From Cloeon dipterum (lineage: Eukaryota; Arthropoda; Insecta; Ephemeroptera; Baetidae), in assembly GCF_949628265.1 (NCBI RefSeq), contig NC_088789.1:29505883-29569882 (forward strand): a stretch of DNA of 64,000 bases, written 5' to 3'. Positions 1-11,287 of the stretch are shown here, one piece after another. The translations under genes and the position numbers were made by a program. The notes under the pieces are model-generated. The model was given only the letters and a program-made list of their open reading frames with translations, searched no databases and had not been told where the DNA came from. Positions within the stretch are counted from its first letter, which is position 1; the number at the start of each line of letters is the position of its first letter.

Positions 1-921
1 TTTGTAAAACGTATTTGTTACAGGTTTTGTACTCGCAATATTCACAATCAACCATTTTTGCACCATCAGTGTCGTGAAGATATTCAAAATGAGCCCTCAT
101 TTCGATTTTAGTTTTGAAAAACGAAACGCAGCCACGAAAAGTGCACTTGATTGGAAATTCACGATGGACCTGACGAACATGAGTGTTGATATGACTATTT
201 CCAGTGAATTCCTTGCTACAAAAATCACATTTGAATGTTTTCACTTTTCTCGGTTTTTCATGCACTTCCTCGTTGTGTTTTCCCCTTTCCTCGATTGAGT
301 GAAAATATGTGGCACAATTATGGTTATCACATCTGATAGCTTCTTTGTGTGTTTTCTTTACATGATGTAACAAATGATGCGAAAATGTATATAGTTTACC
401 ACAGTAGATGCATTTTTTCATTTGTGAACAAATATTGGTTTGTGACTCAGATTCCGATTCTTCCTCATCCTTTCCATTTTCTTCACTTTCGGGTAGATTG
501 AGCTCCTCCAATTGCACCCAACATTGCTCAATATTTCTCTCTAAAAACACAAGTTATTAGAAAAAAAATAATGAAAATATAATTTTTACCGAAGTAATGC
601 TTCCGCAGCTCTTTTGCTGCATCGTCCAAATCCAAATTCCACCAAACCAATGCATCGTTTGACATTCCGTTGAATCTCCAGAGAAACCTTAAAGGGAAAA
701 TTCCTCAAATAAAAAAATTCTGAATTCCTTAAAACTCACTCGGCGTGCCAAAGGCAAAAGTAGCAAATCAGGTCATCATCCTCGACTTCATCGGCCAACT
801 CGTGTCCGCAAACGTTGAGGAACCAAGTCTGCAGTTTTTCCTTGTCCACGTGGACAGCGAGAACAGCGCCATCCGCCGTTGGACACTCGCAAATCAAGCA
901 CAGCGCCTTTTGACACGACAT
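1..921 (-). CDS. ZAD-C2H2 zinc-finger gene, copy A (partial, runs off left edge)
   Basis: This is the 5' half of a DNA-binding zinc-finger gene; its 3' end lies outside the window. Exons on the minus strand are 921-740, 687-590 and 540 to the edge, joined by GTGAGT and GTAAAA donors. Exon 1 starts with MSCQKAL and carries the ZAD cysteine pairs CLIC and CYFC; exon 2 completes the ZAD helix (FLWRFNG). Exon 3 opens with an acidic linker, then C2H2 fingers whose frame stays open to base 1. Five fingers are visible, the fifth cut in its helix. The start was chosen because it is the conserved ATG of all seven copies. I see no stop or frameshift in the visible part. ZAD domains normally dimerise, and fingers of this kind bind DNA in the nucleus. 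Confidence 0.9.
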
Positions 922-1090
922 TTCAGACAGACCACCTGAACCTGAATGGAAGGTTCCAGAAAGGGGGTTAGGTGATCGCAGCGCCGCTCATCCAAAGGTG
1001 GGTTAGTTTTAAGTTCATTACGCCATCTATGAGAGCGAAAAAGGGCTAAAATTTGATTGATTTGTTATGCCATCGGCGGCATACAAATAT
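922..1090 (-). promoter_or_regulatory. Conserved upstream block of ZAD copy A
   Basis: The ~160 bp just upstream of the ATG (CACCTGAACCTGAATGGAAGG, then GCGATCGCAGCGCCGCTC, then a GCCATC motif) recurs upstream of every ZAD copy, at about 17274-17430, 22706-22830, 27421-27570, 35368-35530, 40626-40750 and 47350-47470. It is the best candidate for a shared promoter and 5' leader. No clear TATA box is visible. Confidence 0.5.
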
Positions 1091-1109
1091 ATTTTAAACC
1101 AACTAAAGA

Positions 1110-1325
1110 TTAATTGAAGAAAAATTTGTAGTAAAAATCCTCAAATTTTGGTAATTTCACCGATTCTAAGACGAAATTGTGGCTTTTAGGGAGGAATTTA
1201 AGGTAAATGTCCATGTTTGTGTATTTAAACAAAAAGGTGGATTGGTCGGTGGAGAAGGAATAATCCGAGCTCATTAGAGTGGCACGCGCATCGCTTACTG
1301 CTTGAGTTGGATATCTCGCTCGCAT
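1110..1325 (-). other. Small conserved ORF of unknown meaning (71 codons)
   Basis: An open frame of 71 codons starting MRARYPTQ, about 200 bp upstream of ZAD copy A. A second copy with about ten amino-acid differences is open at 17459-17674, and a third copy in the 35.5-35.8 kb spacer is broken by indels. It matches no family I recognise. It may be a relic of a gene in the duplicated unit rather than a live gene. Confidence 0.25.
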
Positions 1326-1739
1326 AAAATCTCGATTCGTATTCCAGCAAGTGTCGTGCTTCCTGCCAACGTCGAGTGTGCCTCGACTCCAAATTAGCCA
1401 CGTGGTGAATCCGAATTAATTAAAACAGAACAATAAATTATTTCTACTATAGTTTAATCCTGCCTCCGAGTGTTTGTCGTCGCGCGCCGCCCCCCAGAAT
1501 TACACTTCATTTGCTTGTTTGCCCCGTTTATTTGCTTTTTTGAAAACACGGCAAGAGGTGAGCTGTGAGCTTGTTTTGGTCGCAAACCTTTCTCACCAAT
1601 GAATCGCCGCTTGCGGTAATTAACTGCCAATAACTTGAGGAAATGGTAAATTGTAAGAAATAAATTTAAATTCTACGGCTGCTCATCCCCTAATTAAAGA
1701 AATTGAGACAAAAACAGAACCTATGTGCTTTCCCTGAGG
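1326..1739. other. Unit spacer, no gene seen
   Basis: AT-rich spacer that closely resembles 17675-18080 and 35760-36185 in the other units. No coding sequence is recognisable. Confidence 0.5.
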
Positions 1740-2215
1740 ATGTTTTCTCATTAAATTCATTTTAAAAGAGGCAAAATGCCGAATTATTTGCTTTCCGTGC
1801 AGCGTGTTTGTGGCCGCGAGGTGCAGGACGCTCCACCCTCCGCAAGAGGCGCTCACGTCGGCTCCTTTTTTCGTGATCAGCCACTGGCAAACGTCAGGGT
1901 TGGCGAACTGATTGTGAGCGGCGATGTGAAGGGCTGTTTCTCCGTGCGGACCTTTTTTCGTGAAAAAGGGCGCAAAAATGGACCAGGTTTCCCCCCGACT
2001 GCTGCACTTCTCAGCTCAAATAACAACACAGCTGGCTCAGGGCTGAGGCTCAGGAGAGGAGACCTTCCACCTGATGCGGCGTTGCCTAGTTTGAAGGGTT
2101 TTAAGGTTTCGTGCGACTCTCCCACCTTTTCACTAATTCGTTCTAATATCGTGTATTTAATAAGAAAAATCAAGGCTCTGAATTATTTGCTTTTAGACAT
2201 TTCCATTTTATAGCG
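1740..2215 (-). pseudogene. Ankyrin-repeat gene relic (unit A)
   Basis: On the minus strand one frame reads two ankyrin repeats with the hallmark cores GETALHIAAH and WSVLHLAATN, separated by a VCQWLITKKGADV helix-turn of the same type as the intact ankyrin gene at 30275-31945. The frame breaks on both sides (indels and stops), and no complete gene can be built. The longer plus-strand ORF over the same bases is a shadow. It is a decayed partner of the neighbouring ZAD gene. Confidence 0.6.
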
Positions 2216-2220
2216 CGAAA

Positions 2221-3176
2221 AAGTAATAGGTAACCACAAAAAATCCGTTATTTTTCTAATTGTATTTATTAAAATGCAACAGGACGCGAATTCCATGCTT
2301 AACGTTAAATCGGCGTCCAGAGAGTAAAGAAAAATGGGAGAGACTGAGATGCTGGTCTATGGTCACGAGTTACGAGTGGAACAGCAGAAATCGGAGGCTG
2401 GGGAGACTCTGCCGAGTTGCTGCAATTCGTGCGCGTTGAAGCAGAGCGGCTCGTGCTCACCACCAGCACGCGCAGTCGCTTCAACTTTCCGAATTCCTCC
2501 AGCAGCGCTCTGTCCATGCTGCACTTTACATTCTTCAATTCCTCCATGTCGTCCAGCAGCACCAGTTCTTCGATATTTTTTATCATCTTTGGCTTTGTCG
2601 ATGACCAACTGATGCAAACGCCATTATGTATTAGATTTTTTTCGAATTTTGGCTCACAAAATTTGTTGTGTATTAATTTATAAAGAGTTGAAGCGTTCTA
2701 TTTTTTAATTATCAATGTTTAAATGTTAATACTTGTATGTGTATTTAACATCTTCATTCACTGGAATCATATGCGACCCGCAAGATCGATCTGATCAGCG
2801 GCGCAGTGGCTATCAGTCTTTTTATGCATTTTTAATTGAATACATAAAAACTCATTTAATTGCGTTTTTTTAGAGGATTTGAAGTTTGAGATAAAAGCTC
2901 ACTTACACACTTGAAAAATTTATTTTAATTCCAAATATCTTAAATTGAATACACACACTATGGGAAATTAAAACAATAGAGTTTAACAAAGCTTCAAAAG
3001 TGTTAGATCATGGCTAAATAAATGGTGTTAGTTTCACAAGCGCTGATACATGTCTATATCTTGTTATCAACAACTCAAATAAATGTTGTTTACATTAATT
3101 AACTTCAGTTAATATTATTAGTATCGTCAAAGTAAATCAAAGGCAGTAATAAGTTTCATTTGTCAAATGTCTATTC
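2221..3176. other. Spacer with a doubtful coding fragment at 2305-2620
   Basis: Mostly AT-rich. Around 2400-2600 the minus strand holds a GC-richer patch with competing open frames. One reads like leucine-rich text (IEELVLLDDMEELKNV, then KLKRLRVLVV). With three frames open I cannot decide, so I call no gene. The part from about 2700 to 3176 should include the 3' UTR of the receptor phosphatase; a reversed AATAAA is at 2919-2924. Confidence 0.3.
2919..2924 (-). terminator. Candidate polyadenylation signal of the receptor phosphatase
   Basis: AATAAA on the minus strand about 255 bp after the TAG stop at 3177. It is the first canonical signal I see downstream. Confidence 0.35.
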
Positions 3177-6100
3177 CTATTTGAAATTTTTTATTTCGAA
3201 GGAGCTCAAATAGAATTTGGCAGCTTTGTACAGAAGACCAAATTGCATCTGTAAGTAAATCAATTAATTTTTAGATAAACACCGCAAGAAAATTCGTACT
3301 TCTGAAGAAATGAACGCCGGTTTTGCCTTTCTCAGGGCTCGCACGGCCAGACCGACGTCAACCTTTTGTTCCATCTTGATTTTTTCGATTACAAAGCCGA
3401 TTCCGAGGAAAAGGCCGCTGGCTGTCACTCCATCGCTGCGATTTGGGTGGTTAAAATTCATGAAACAACTCATAGAATAATAAAAAACTCACTGGCAGGC
3501 AATCGTAACGATGTCATTCCCGCCGAAGATTTTTAAATCTTCCCAGATTTCGATGACCGATTCCAGGTTTGGTGGAGCGTCTACGTCCGATTTCCAACCA
3601 AGTAAGGCGAATTTCACACTTACTTTCTTGCAGATTCCAAAATAAAAATTAGAAATGTTTCATTGCAGCAAATTTTTTAAGCAAAATAGCTGTTTTACTG
3701 CATTCATGGTGATTTCATAGCTTTTTGCGTGTTTTCCTTCGTCGATGTCATCCAAAACGACCTCAATTTCATCGAAGACAAGCTTGCGTTCTTTTGTGGG
3801 AAGGAAATCCCCCTACATTTAGCGATAATTCAATTTAAATAATACAAAAATCAAATTAACCAAATTAACATTTCCGTAGGGGAAGAGCGAAACTATGGCG
3901 CTCGATGCTGAAGAAAAAAAATGTAACACGTGTTACGAATTAAAGTATAATTAGCAGAAATAATTTTTGTATTTTTACTTGAAATGAAATCAGGGTATCT
4001 GCACTTGTTGGCTTCAATCTCAGCCGGTTTATCCGTCCTTTGGAAGTCTTTGTTGCAAATATCCGTGAGCAATTCCAAATTCTTTTTTATATTCTTGTTG
4101 CTTTTTGACTATGTAACGTGAGAGTTTGAAAATTCAGCATTAATTACAAAATTTGCGTATCATGATTTTTACAGTTTGCGCTTATAAAAATGTATTTGAA
4201 ATTAAATTTTGATTTTATCAGTTTCAGTTACAAAATAGTAAAACAGCTTGTTTCTTTAAAAAATAAATAAAAACATTTCACTTCATAAAGTTACAGTTAC
4301 CTTCAGATGTTTGTATTCTTCAGTAAAATTCTCGCAGTTGATTTCAAACTTTGGGTTCAATAAGCTCTCCAAGAGAACCAGGTGCACAAATTCAAATTGT
4401 TCCTGTGGATATATGTAGGGATTTATTTTTGCTTAGTTAAAACTTAAAATTTTACCAAGGTGTCAACCAGATTGGCTCTCTGTTTCCTCATCTGCGAGAA
4501 AATGCTGACGACATCGAGTTGACCGCGCGAACGAACCATTTTAAGGCATGCGTCAATCAATATCACAGTGCCGGTTCTTCCAACTCCAGCACTACAAGAT
4601 CAAAACACGCGAGAGATGTTTGGAAATGTTTAATTTTAAAGGAAATACCTGCAGTGCACCAATATCGGGGCCAATTCGTTGCGGTGAGTTATTTTTTCCA
4701 TGAAAATTGCTATCGACTGCGGATAGAGTGGTACTCCGTGATTGGGCCAATTTGTGTAGTGCAATTGCTGAACCTACATATGGTGTGATAATCAAAAAAT
4801 ATATTGGTTAAAATTTCATCCCGTATTTTTATGAGACTTATTCAATGTAGAACAATTAAAAGGATATAAAATATTTTACGATTTTCTTTGTTTTTTCGCG
4901 AATAACTAAAAGATCTCTTGAAACATAATCGGCGTTGATCTCCTCTCCAATATTGCGAACAGTCAAACGGCCAAATTTTCCTTCCTGGTCGGCGTCGGGC
5001 CAGTATTTTTCGCATTTAACCTTAAACAAACATTTATAGTAACCAAACTATTAAAGAATAAATATTTTTACTTTTTCATCCTCAGTAAGATTTGTAAGCA
5101 TCACGATCAAGGACACTTGTTCCTGCCACACCATTCTCCAAAAGTCATCAACGGTGCTCGCCATTGGCCCTTGACTCGCAATGTACGTCTTTGGTCGTTC
5201 GAATCCCTTTATATTTAATTTTAAAAAATGGAACCTATAATGCAAGGAAAATAATACGTCAACGTAGTTGGCATTGATGTAGTCAGAGTGTTCGTCGCCA
5301 GGGAGAAGGTCCAGTTTCACTCGGGAAGAGTCATACGCGGACAAATCATTATAACGATTCTTTTTCGTATTTTCTGGTTTGGTTCCAACTTCCCACGGTT
5401 GCGTTTGGCCCCGAGGGAATTTCTGAAATACATATATGCTTAGAATCTCCCAGAATCGAAGTGCATTGTACCTTAAATTCCTCGTGAAGAAAATTGTTCA
5501 TAAATGCTGATTGCAAGTATTGTTCGACCTGCGATGCATCGAAAGGCACATCATAAATTGGTCCGTCGCCACGATTTTCTTCGACCAATGGCGCTAAATC
5601 GGTAGTGAGAGTTTCAGATGCATTTGTAAATTGTACTGTGGCTTCTGGAACGATTTGTTGGGGTTTTCTGCTTTTCTTGAAATAAATCCAAGCCCCGATT
5701 AAAGCGAGAAGTACGAAAATCAGTGGCACAATAATGAGAATTGCAATCAGAACATTGCTCTGTTTGTTTGATTCATGTATGTCACATTCTGGAGGTTGAT
5801 ATCCAACTGCGCATCCTTTTAAACAGTTTCCGTCGACGTGATTAAATATATCTTCAAAACAATGCTTCATCGATGTGGAGGTACAATTTTTTCCATATTT
5901 GTTGCCTTGGCATTCTAGATTTTTTTAATTTGCATGCTTGTTATTTTAAATATATTTTATTAATACTTTCAGTGCAATTTGGAGGTTTGTATCCATAAGC
6001 GCAACCCTGGGTGCAACGTCCGTTTATCGGAGAGTGTTTTCCATCGAGACAGACTCGAGACGAAGTTTCAGAGCAGTCTTGGCCGAACCCTTTTCCACTG

Positions 6101-9100
6101 CACTCTAGTCAAAGATAATTAGAATTAGTATTTGAAGGAAAAGAAAATGAGAGTTTGAATGATGATTTTTTTATTTAATAAGCATATATTTCAATTTAAC
6201 TATAAGATCATGCATGGAGATTTCAGTATCGGTTTATCAGAGGGGTTAAATTTTGCTTTAACGCTTTTTTTATAATTCACCGTTTAATCTTAATTAAATA
6301 CTTCAGATATAATTTTTAATTAAATAAACAAACCTTTGTCACACAGCGGGGGTTGATATCCAACTTTACATCCCCATTCGCAGGTTCCGTCAACGTTATC
6401 GAATTTGTCATCAGAACAATGTTTCCAGGAAGTGGAAGCACAATTTCGTCCAAATCTCCTGCCCTTGCATTCTAAAATAAATTTTATTTCAAAAATCAGC
6501 AAAAATTTTAGTTCTTTTTTAAAATTTTAACGTGATTAGGATGGTAAATGAAAATACAAATAAATTAAACAGAGAAATTCTCATTCCAGAATCGATGACA
6601 CTTATCAGAAATTAGAATACTTTAAAAATGTCGATATAGAAGATAAAAAATCCAAACAAAAATTTGGTTTGAAATTAGAGCTACTAAATAATAGAACATT
6701 TTTTTTAATCAAAGAGAAAAAACTTTTTTCGCACTTTGGAGGTTGATATTACAGCCCTGCACGGGTGTAAAAGTGCGGGTTGAAACTCGCGGCTAACCGC
6801 ACCGCAGGGCGGGTTGGTTTAATTTTTAGTCATTTTCGGTGGGTGCGGTGCGGTTGCGGGTTGAATGTATGCGGGTGCGATTACTGCGGTTTTATGCATT
6901 AAAAAACCGCGAAATAGTTTTGTGCATTTCACCAGTTGTATAAATCCTTAGTGTTCGAAGCCGCCAACAGTTGGCGCGACCGTATACGTTACTAAATAAT
7001 TATTTTTAAGGTACTTTCACTGCGATTTCAGACTCAATCCTGTCACTGAGCATTCTTCACTTAAAATATTTTCTTTTGACGTGCTGAAAACCGAAATCAG
7101 TCCAGCCATTTGCCGCAGAATATTTTTTTATTTCTAAAAATAGTTTTTCACGATTCTACGCCGATTGGCTGATCCGATTTTGGTTTTCAGCACGTCAAAA
7201 GAAAATATTTTAAGTGAAGAATGAGTCTGAAATCACAGCGGAAGTGCCTTAAAACTTAACTAATTTTTACGGAAGTATATGCGTTGGCGCCATCTTCTGT
7301 TGGCCACTTCGAACATTGTAAGGGTTTATACAACTGGTCAATTTCCTTAAAAAATATCAGGAATGCAATAAATGATCGAATTTTTTATTTGACACCCTGA
7401 CGAGGAGATAGGAATATTATTCTTCGACCAAGTTTTGGTATTAATACTAGATATTTTTGCCGATTTTATGATGAGCGTGAAACCGAAATGTTCGGCGTCG
7501 AAACAGCAGAAATCGGTTGCCGAAGAGGGAGGCGTAACCGAGGGAATACAATATGGTGGTGCACCACGCCCCCTATGAGCGGGGAGCAGTGCCGTGTCCA
7601 CGCCACCATATTGTATTCCCCTTGTTACGCCCCCCTCGTCGGCGGCCCATTTCTGCTGTTTCGACGCCGAACATTTCGGTTTCACGCCGCAAAAGCGCAA
7701 AATTTATAACATGCAGTTTGCGGTTTAAAAACCCGGAGCTGCAACGAGCATACGGGCGTTGGGCCGGCTTTTCCGTGCACAAGAGAAAAATTAAAATTAA
7801 TATTTACGCTTCTTTAGCCTTCGCGACGCGAAATGCTCAACACGATAATGGTTCTATTTTTCTCAAAATTCTGCCGCTCGTCTATTCGGCGACCATAAAC
7901 TCTCATCGGAAAGGTTTCATTGGAATTTTACTTGGAATACCCGCTCAGGTCACATGACTTGATATGGGTCGGGACTGTTTTGGTGCGGTTTTGCCGGTGC
8001 CATAGCTTAAATTTGAGTCTTTTGGTCAATTTCGCCGCCTCGACGGACACATGCCCGAAGGGCCCAAGGGACAGGAGCAACTTGTCTCTATTGTAAATTA
8101 CAAGGAGAGTTGTAGAAAAGTGATATGTTTATTTTCGTACCTGATTCACACTGCGGGGGTTGATATCCAACTGCGCATCCCTTCAAGCAATTTCCATCAA
8201 CGTAATTAACTTTGTTATCAGAACAACGTTTTTTGGTAGTGTCGGCACAGTTTATTCCAAAATTGTGCACCTGACAAGCTGAAAATTAAATTTTCTTCTT
8301 ACACACTGTCCCATTCAATGAAAATTTTGGTTCAGTTTAGCTCAACAATCACAGAAAAAATATGCCTTTTGTCTCGTTTCCCTTCAATAAAGAAAATGGC
8401 CCAAGACGTTTTGATTACTCTTAGGAACAATTTTTGTTACTTGTTCTACACGAGCAGAAGCTTAAAAGCGTAAATATCTTAAATATTTCGCTGTTATCTC
8501 ATGCAGCAACTGTTATTGTCTACATGAAAATGCCGCGTTTTAAACTGTTCATGACTTACAAGTACAGGTTTCACCTTGATATCCAGCAAAACATGTACAA
8601 TTATCTTGACTGTGGCACAATTTGTATCCTTCACAATTTCCTCCGAATACCTTGCATTCACCGAGCTGATACAGAACTGTAAATAAAAATTATTAAACAA
8701 ATACAAATTAATAGAAAGTTTGGAATTGTAAATAACATACGTCGATTGTAATCATTTTTGTCTGCAGTCTGGTTTTCCGCTCGTTGCACTAATGGATAGC
8801 AGTTAGTCGCATTGACCATTTTAGTCTTAGTGACCAAGTCTCCTGTGTCCAGATACTGTGAGTACAAATAAACTCAAACACTCTGGAAACTCACCTTTTT
8901 TGCAGAATTTCACCCCTCCAATGACAAGTGATTCATCATGTGCAGTCAATTTGATTTTCCAACCCTTTTTCAGTATGACATCCCATTTTTCAAATCTCTC
9001 CGTGGTCCATTTCAAATAATTATCCGTTGATTGAACTGTTTTATTAAATATATTTGATCCTATTGCGTTCATGACTCCAACCGAGAATATTGTGTTGCTA

Positions 9101-10664
9101 TAAAATATACTTTCATTTGTTAAAAACACGACGTCTACGCAAAACGAGCTGGTCGAATCTTCCTCCAGTTGCACTTCCATCGAACTTGAAGCTGTTTTTG
9201 GTCGTATAATGGAATCTAAAGATTTTTTCCAATTTAATGCGTGTCTAAAATGTATGGTTTGTACCTCAGCTGGTATGGTAATTAACCTCAAATTCACTGT
9301 TTATTTTATTAGGGAAATCTATAATGGAACTTGCATTGAAAAAAATTGGTCCAATGATTCTTAATAAGTACATGCAATATCGTAATTTACTAGACTTTGA
9401 AAGAAAAATAACTATTTACTTACACTTATGACTTTTGAAAAATCCTCTCTTACTATTCGTAATCCTAATTGAAACGTAGTAATCGTTGTTTCCTAGACTG
9501 GCGCTGCAAGAATAGAAACTTGAAGATAAGCTTAACAGTGCTATATTTTATATTCCATTAAATATATATAAAATGTTGTGAATAAAAAGCTGTGGGATAT
9601 ATAATTAACAAGTGAATGTAAAAGAAAATGATGTAATAAATTGTCAACGTAAAATACATATCAAAATATATTTAAATAAACTTAAACTAGGCAGTGGGGG
9701 ACTAGAAATAATATTAATTTTTTTGGGGGGGAGGGGGATATATTTATTATCAAAACTTATTCTTTGTTAGTCGAGATCCCTTATATTATGCCTATTCAAT
9801 TGCACTTCATATCATAATCCAATTTATTTTATAACTCTTGGCTTAGAACTCTAGCGAGAATCACCCTTAAACTCACCAAAGAATTGATAATCACAAATTG
9901 AAAGAAAGAATATTATTCAAACCTTGCTGAAGAAACCTTAATACTAATGTGGTCCTCTAAAAACGACAAATCGATTTCATTGGGTTTGTCGAATTGTATT
10001 TCTAGTGTGGCATGTGCCCATTTTCGCCCTGCGCGGAGAACAGGATAGTCCTGTAAAAATTGTGCATCACCGTCAAATTAGTAATTTGTTTGATGAAAAT
10101 ACCAACCCTTTTTTCCATCAGGTTTCCCTCACATGATGCATAAAATTGTCCATCGTGTGATAGAGTACCATTAATTTTTGGGCAATATCTGAGTACAGAC
10201 TTATGCAGATATCCCCATCCATCAATAACAGCGTTGATTCCGTTGTCTAAAGTTGGATCGTTCGTGACAAGGAATTGCGCCGAGTCGTGTGTCAGAATCG
10301 AAAAATGCATATTGAAATTATGGTTATTTGGTATCTTTATTTTTTCCTTGAATACTCCCGTTGTAAATTTAATTGGCAAATCTAAAATTAACAGGTTGAA
10401 ATCCTAATATACCTGAAAAAAGAATTATTTACCATTCCAGCGGTAATCGGTGACCATTGAGTATTGGTCGATCGAGTCCTGTACGTTCGATTCCTTGATC
10501 CATTCCTTGAGGTTCCACTTTTTGCAGCCTTCTTTTTGCACCAAGTTGCAATCGTGTTCGACAAGTTGAATACTATTGCCACTTAAATCCACGACATCGA
10601 CTGTTGTGTCATCTATTACATATGTACGTTTTGAAAAGTAGCTACACCTGCTTCCACTTCCACT
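3177..10664 (-). CDS. Receptor-type protein tyrosine phosphatase with EGF-like ectodomain (5' end unresolved)
   Basis: Membrane receptor predicted to act on phosphotyrosine signals. Exons (minus): 10664-10433, 10381-10107, 10050-9923, 9503-9424, 9296-8895, 8842-8741, 8676-8560, 8278-8141, 6471-6334, 6104-5967, 5914-5472, 5422-5258, 5206-5072, 5020-4880, 4773-4649, 4591-4456, 4402-4301, 4108-3979, 3907-3870, 3812-3699, 3626-3493, 3435-3300, 3248-3177. All junctions are GT-AG and keep frame (about 1206 residues). The ectodomain (1-405) has a stretch (INAVIDGWGYLHKSVLR) that resembles the Methyltransf_FA family. Five cysteine-rich EGF-like modules follow (406-628; the last four of ~46 residues share GYxPPxC), then a membrane span (638-662). 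Phosphatase domain D1 covers 732-999, with KNRYND, the signature HCSAGVGRTG (Cys919), Asn889 in the WPD loop and Asp963 in the Q loop. D2 (1000-1206) is short and lacks the signature arginine. The first exon start is uncertain and the signal peptide is not joined. Confidence 0.85.
6728..6750 (-). pseudogene. Truncated EGF-like exon relic
   Basis: Inside the 1.67-kb intron between the exons ending at 8141 and starting at 6471, the minus strand reads YQPPKCEK, the exact C-terminal signature of the four neighbouring EGF modules. The upstream part of the module is missing and is replaced by unrelated GC-rich repeat sequence from about 6750. It looks like a module exon cut by an insertion or deletion. 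Confidence 0.5.
6928..7345. repeat. Long foldback (inverted-repeat) element
   Basis: The left arm from about 6930 (CAGTTGTATAAATCCTTA...) is the imperfect reverse complement of the right arm ending about 7345. Matching blocks include GTTCGAAG...CCAACAG, ATTTCAGACTCA and the stretch around CACTTAAAATATTTTCTTTT at about 7057-7076. Arms are roughly 190 bp with a short spacer near 7100-7180, the form of a foldback or MITE-like element. Confidence 0.7.
7474..7690. repeat. Second foldback element
   Basis: The left arm 7474-7562 (GCGTGAAACCGAAATGTTCG...) is nearly the reverse complement of the right arm 7597-7690 (...CATTTCGGTTTCACGC), with a spacer of about 35 bp. It is GC-richer than its surroundings. 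Confidence 0.7.
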
Positions 10665-10689
10665 CTCCAGTGAAAATTTAAATAATTAA

Positions 10690-11287
10690 ATTCCAATTCA
10701 GAGTGCTGTGCGAGTTTTAATATAGTTTGACATTTTCATGCAGTTGCAAAAAATAAACAATATTCGCAAAAACGACAGTCTATATCTTTGGGATGAATTC
10801 AACATGAATCAGATGTGTTTTTTGACTTTGAGAATTCAAAAAAATTAAAAATAAAAATTATTGTAAAACAACAGTAAAATAAAAAATTTCAGCCCAATGT
10901 TGGATTCTAAATTCTCTACGATATCCTTAGCCGGTTTCAGGCTAAAGGGTCAATTAGGCGCCGAGCAGCGCCCCTTTTAGTTTTCGGATCACTGATTTCG
11001 GCGGTGCCGTTCCGGACACTATATGCGTACGATATTCCCTTTTGTCAGCTTTCTTGCTCATTGTCTTCTTTAAATATTTCTATGGTGATCGTTGGAAAGA
11101 TCGCGCCAAGAGGAATTGAAATCTTTGATAAACTGTTGTTTCATATAATGAGAAACTTGAGAAAAATTATTTGTTTCTCAGTCGTGAGATACCCTTGATT
11201 TGGTTATTGTAGATTAGAGATAAAAGCTTCCCAAATTTCTTTTTAAAGGTGGGGGACACAGCGTCTGTTACAATAAATTATAGTCGA
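10690..11287. other. AT-rich stretch, no gene seen
   Basis: Lies just 5' of the most upstream confident receptor exon and may be part of its first intron. Nothing recognisable. Confidence 0.4.

Larger units (their letters stand above)
6750..8090. mobile_element. Composite repeat insertion in a receptor intron
   Basis: About 1.3 kb of foreign-looking sequence between the EGF-exon relic and the next real exon. It starts with CCCTGCACGGGTG and runs of GCGGTT-type motifs (6755-6915), then holds two foldback structures, listed separately. No transposase frame is visible. Open frames here lie in hairpin arms and are not genes. Confidence 0.5.

Noticed and set aside
1776..2213. 145-codon plus-strand ORF, with similar ones at 18130 and 36220
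   Set aside because: The minus strand of the same bases reads ankyrin repeats; the plus frame is the shadow of the relic.
7347..7957. Several overlapping ORFs of 70-134 codons on both strands
   Set aside because: They sit in the arms of foldback elements, where inverted symmetry creates matching ORFs on both strands.
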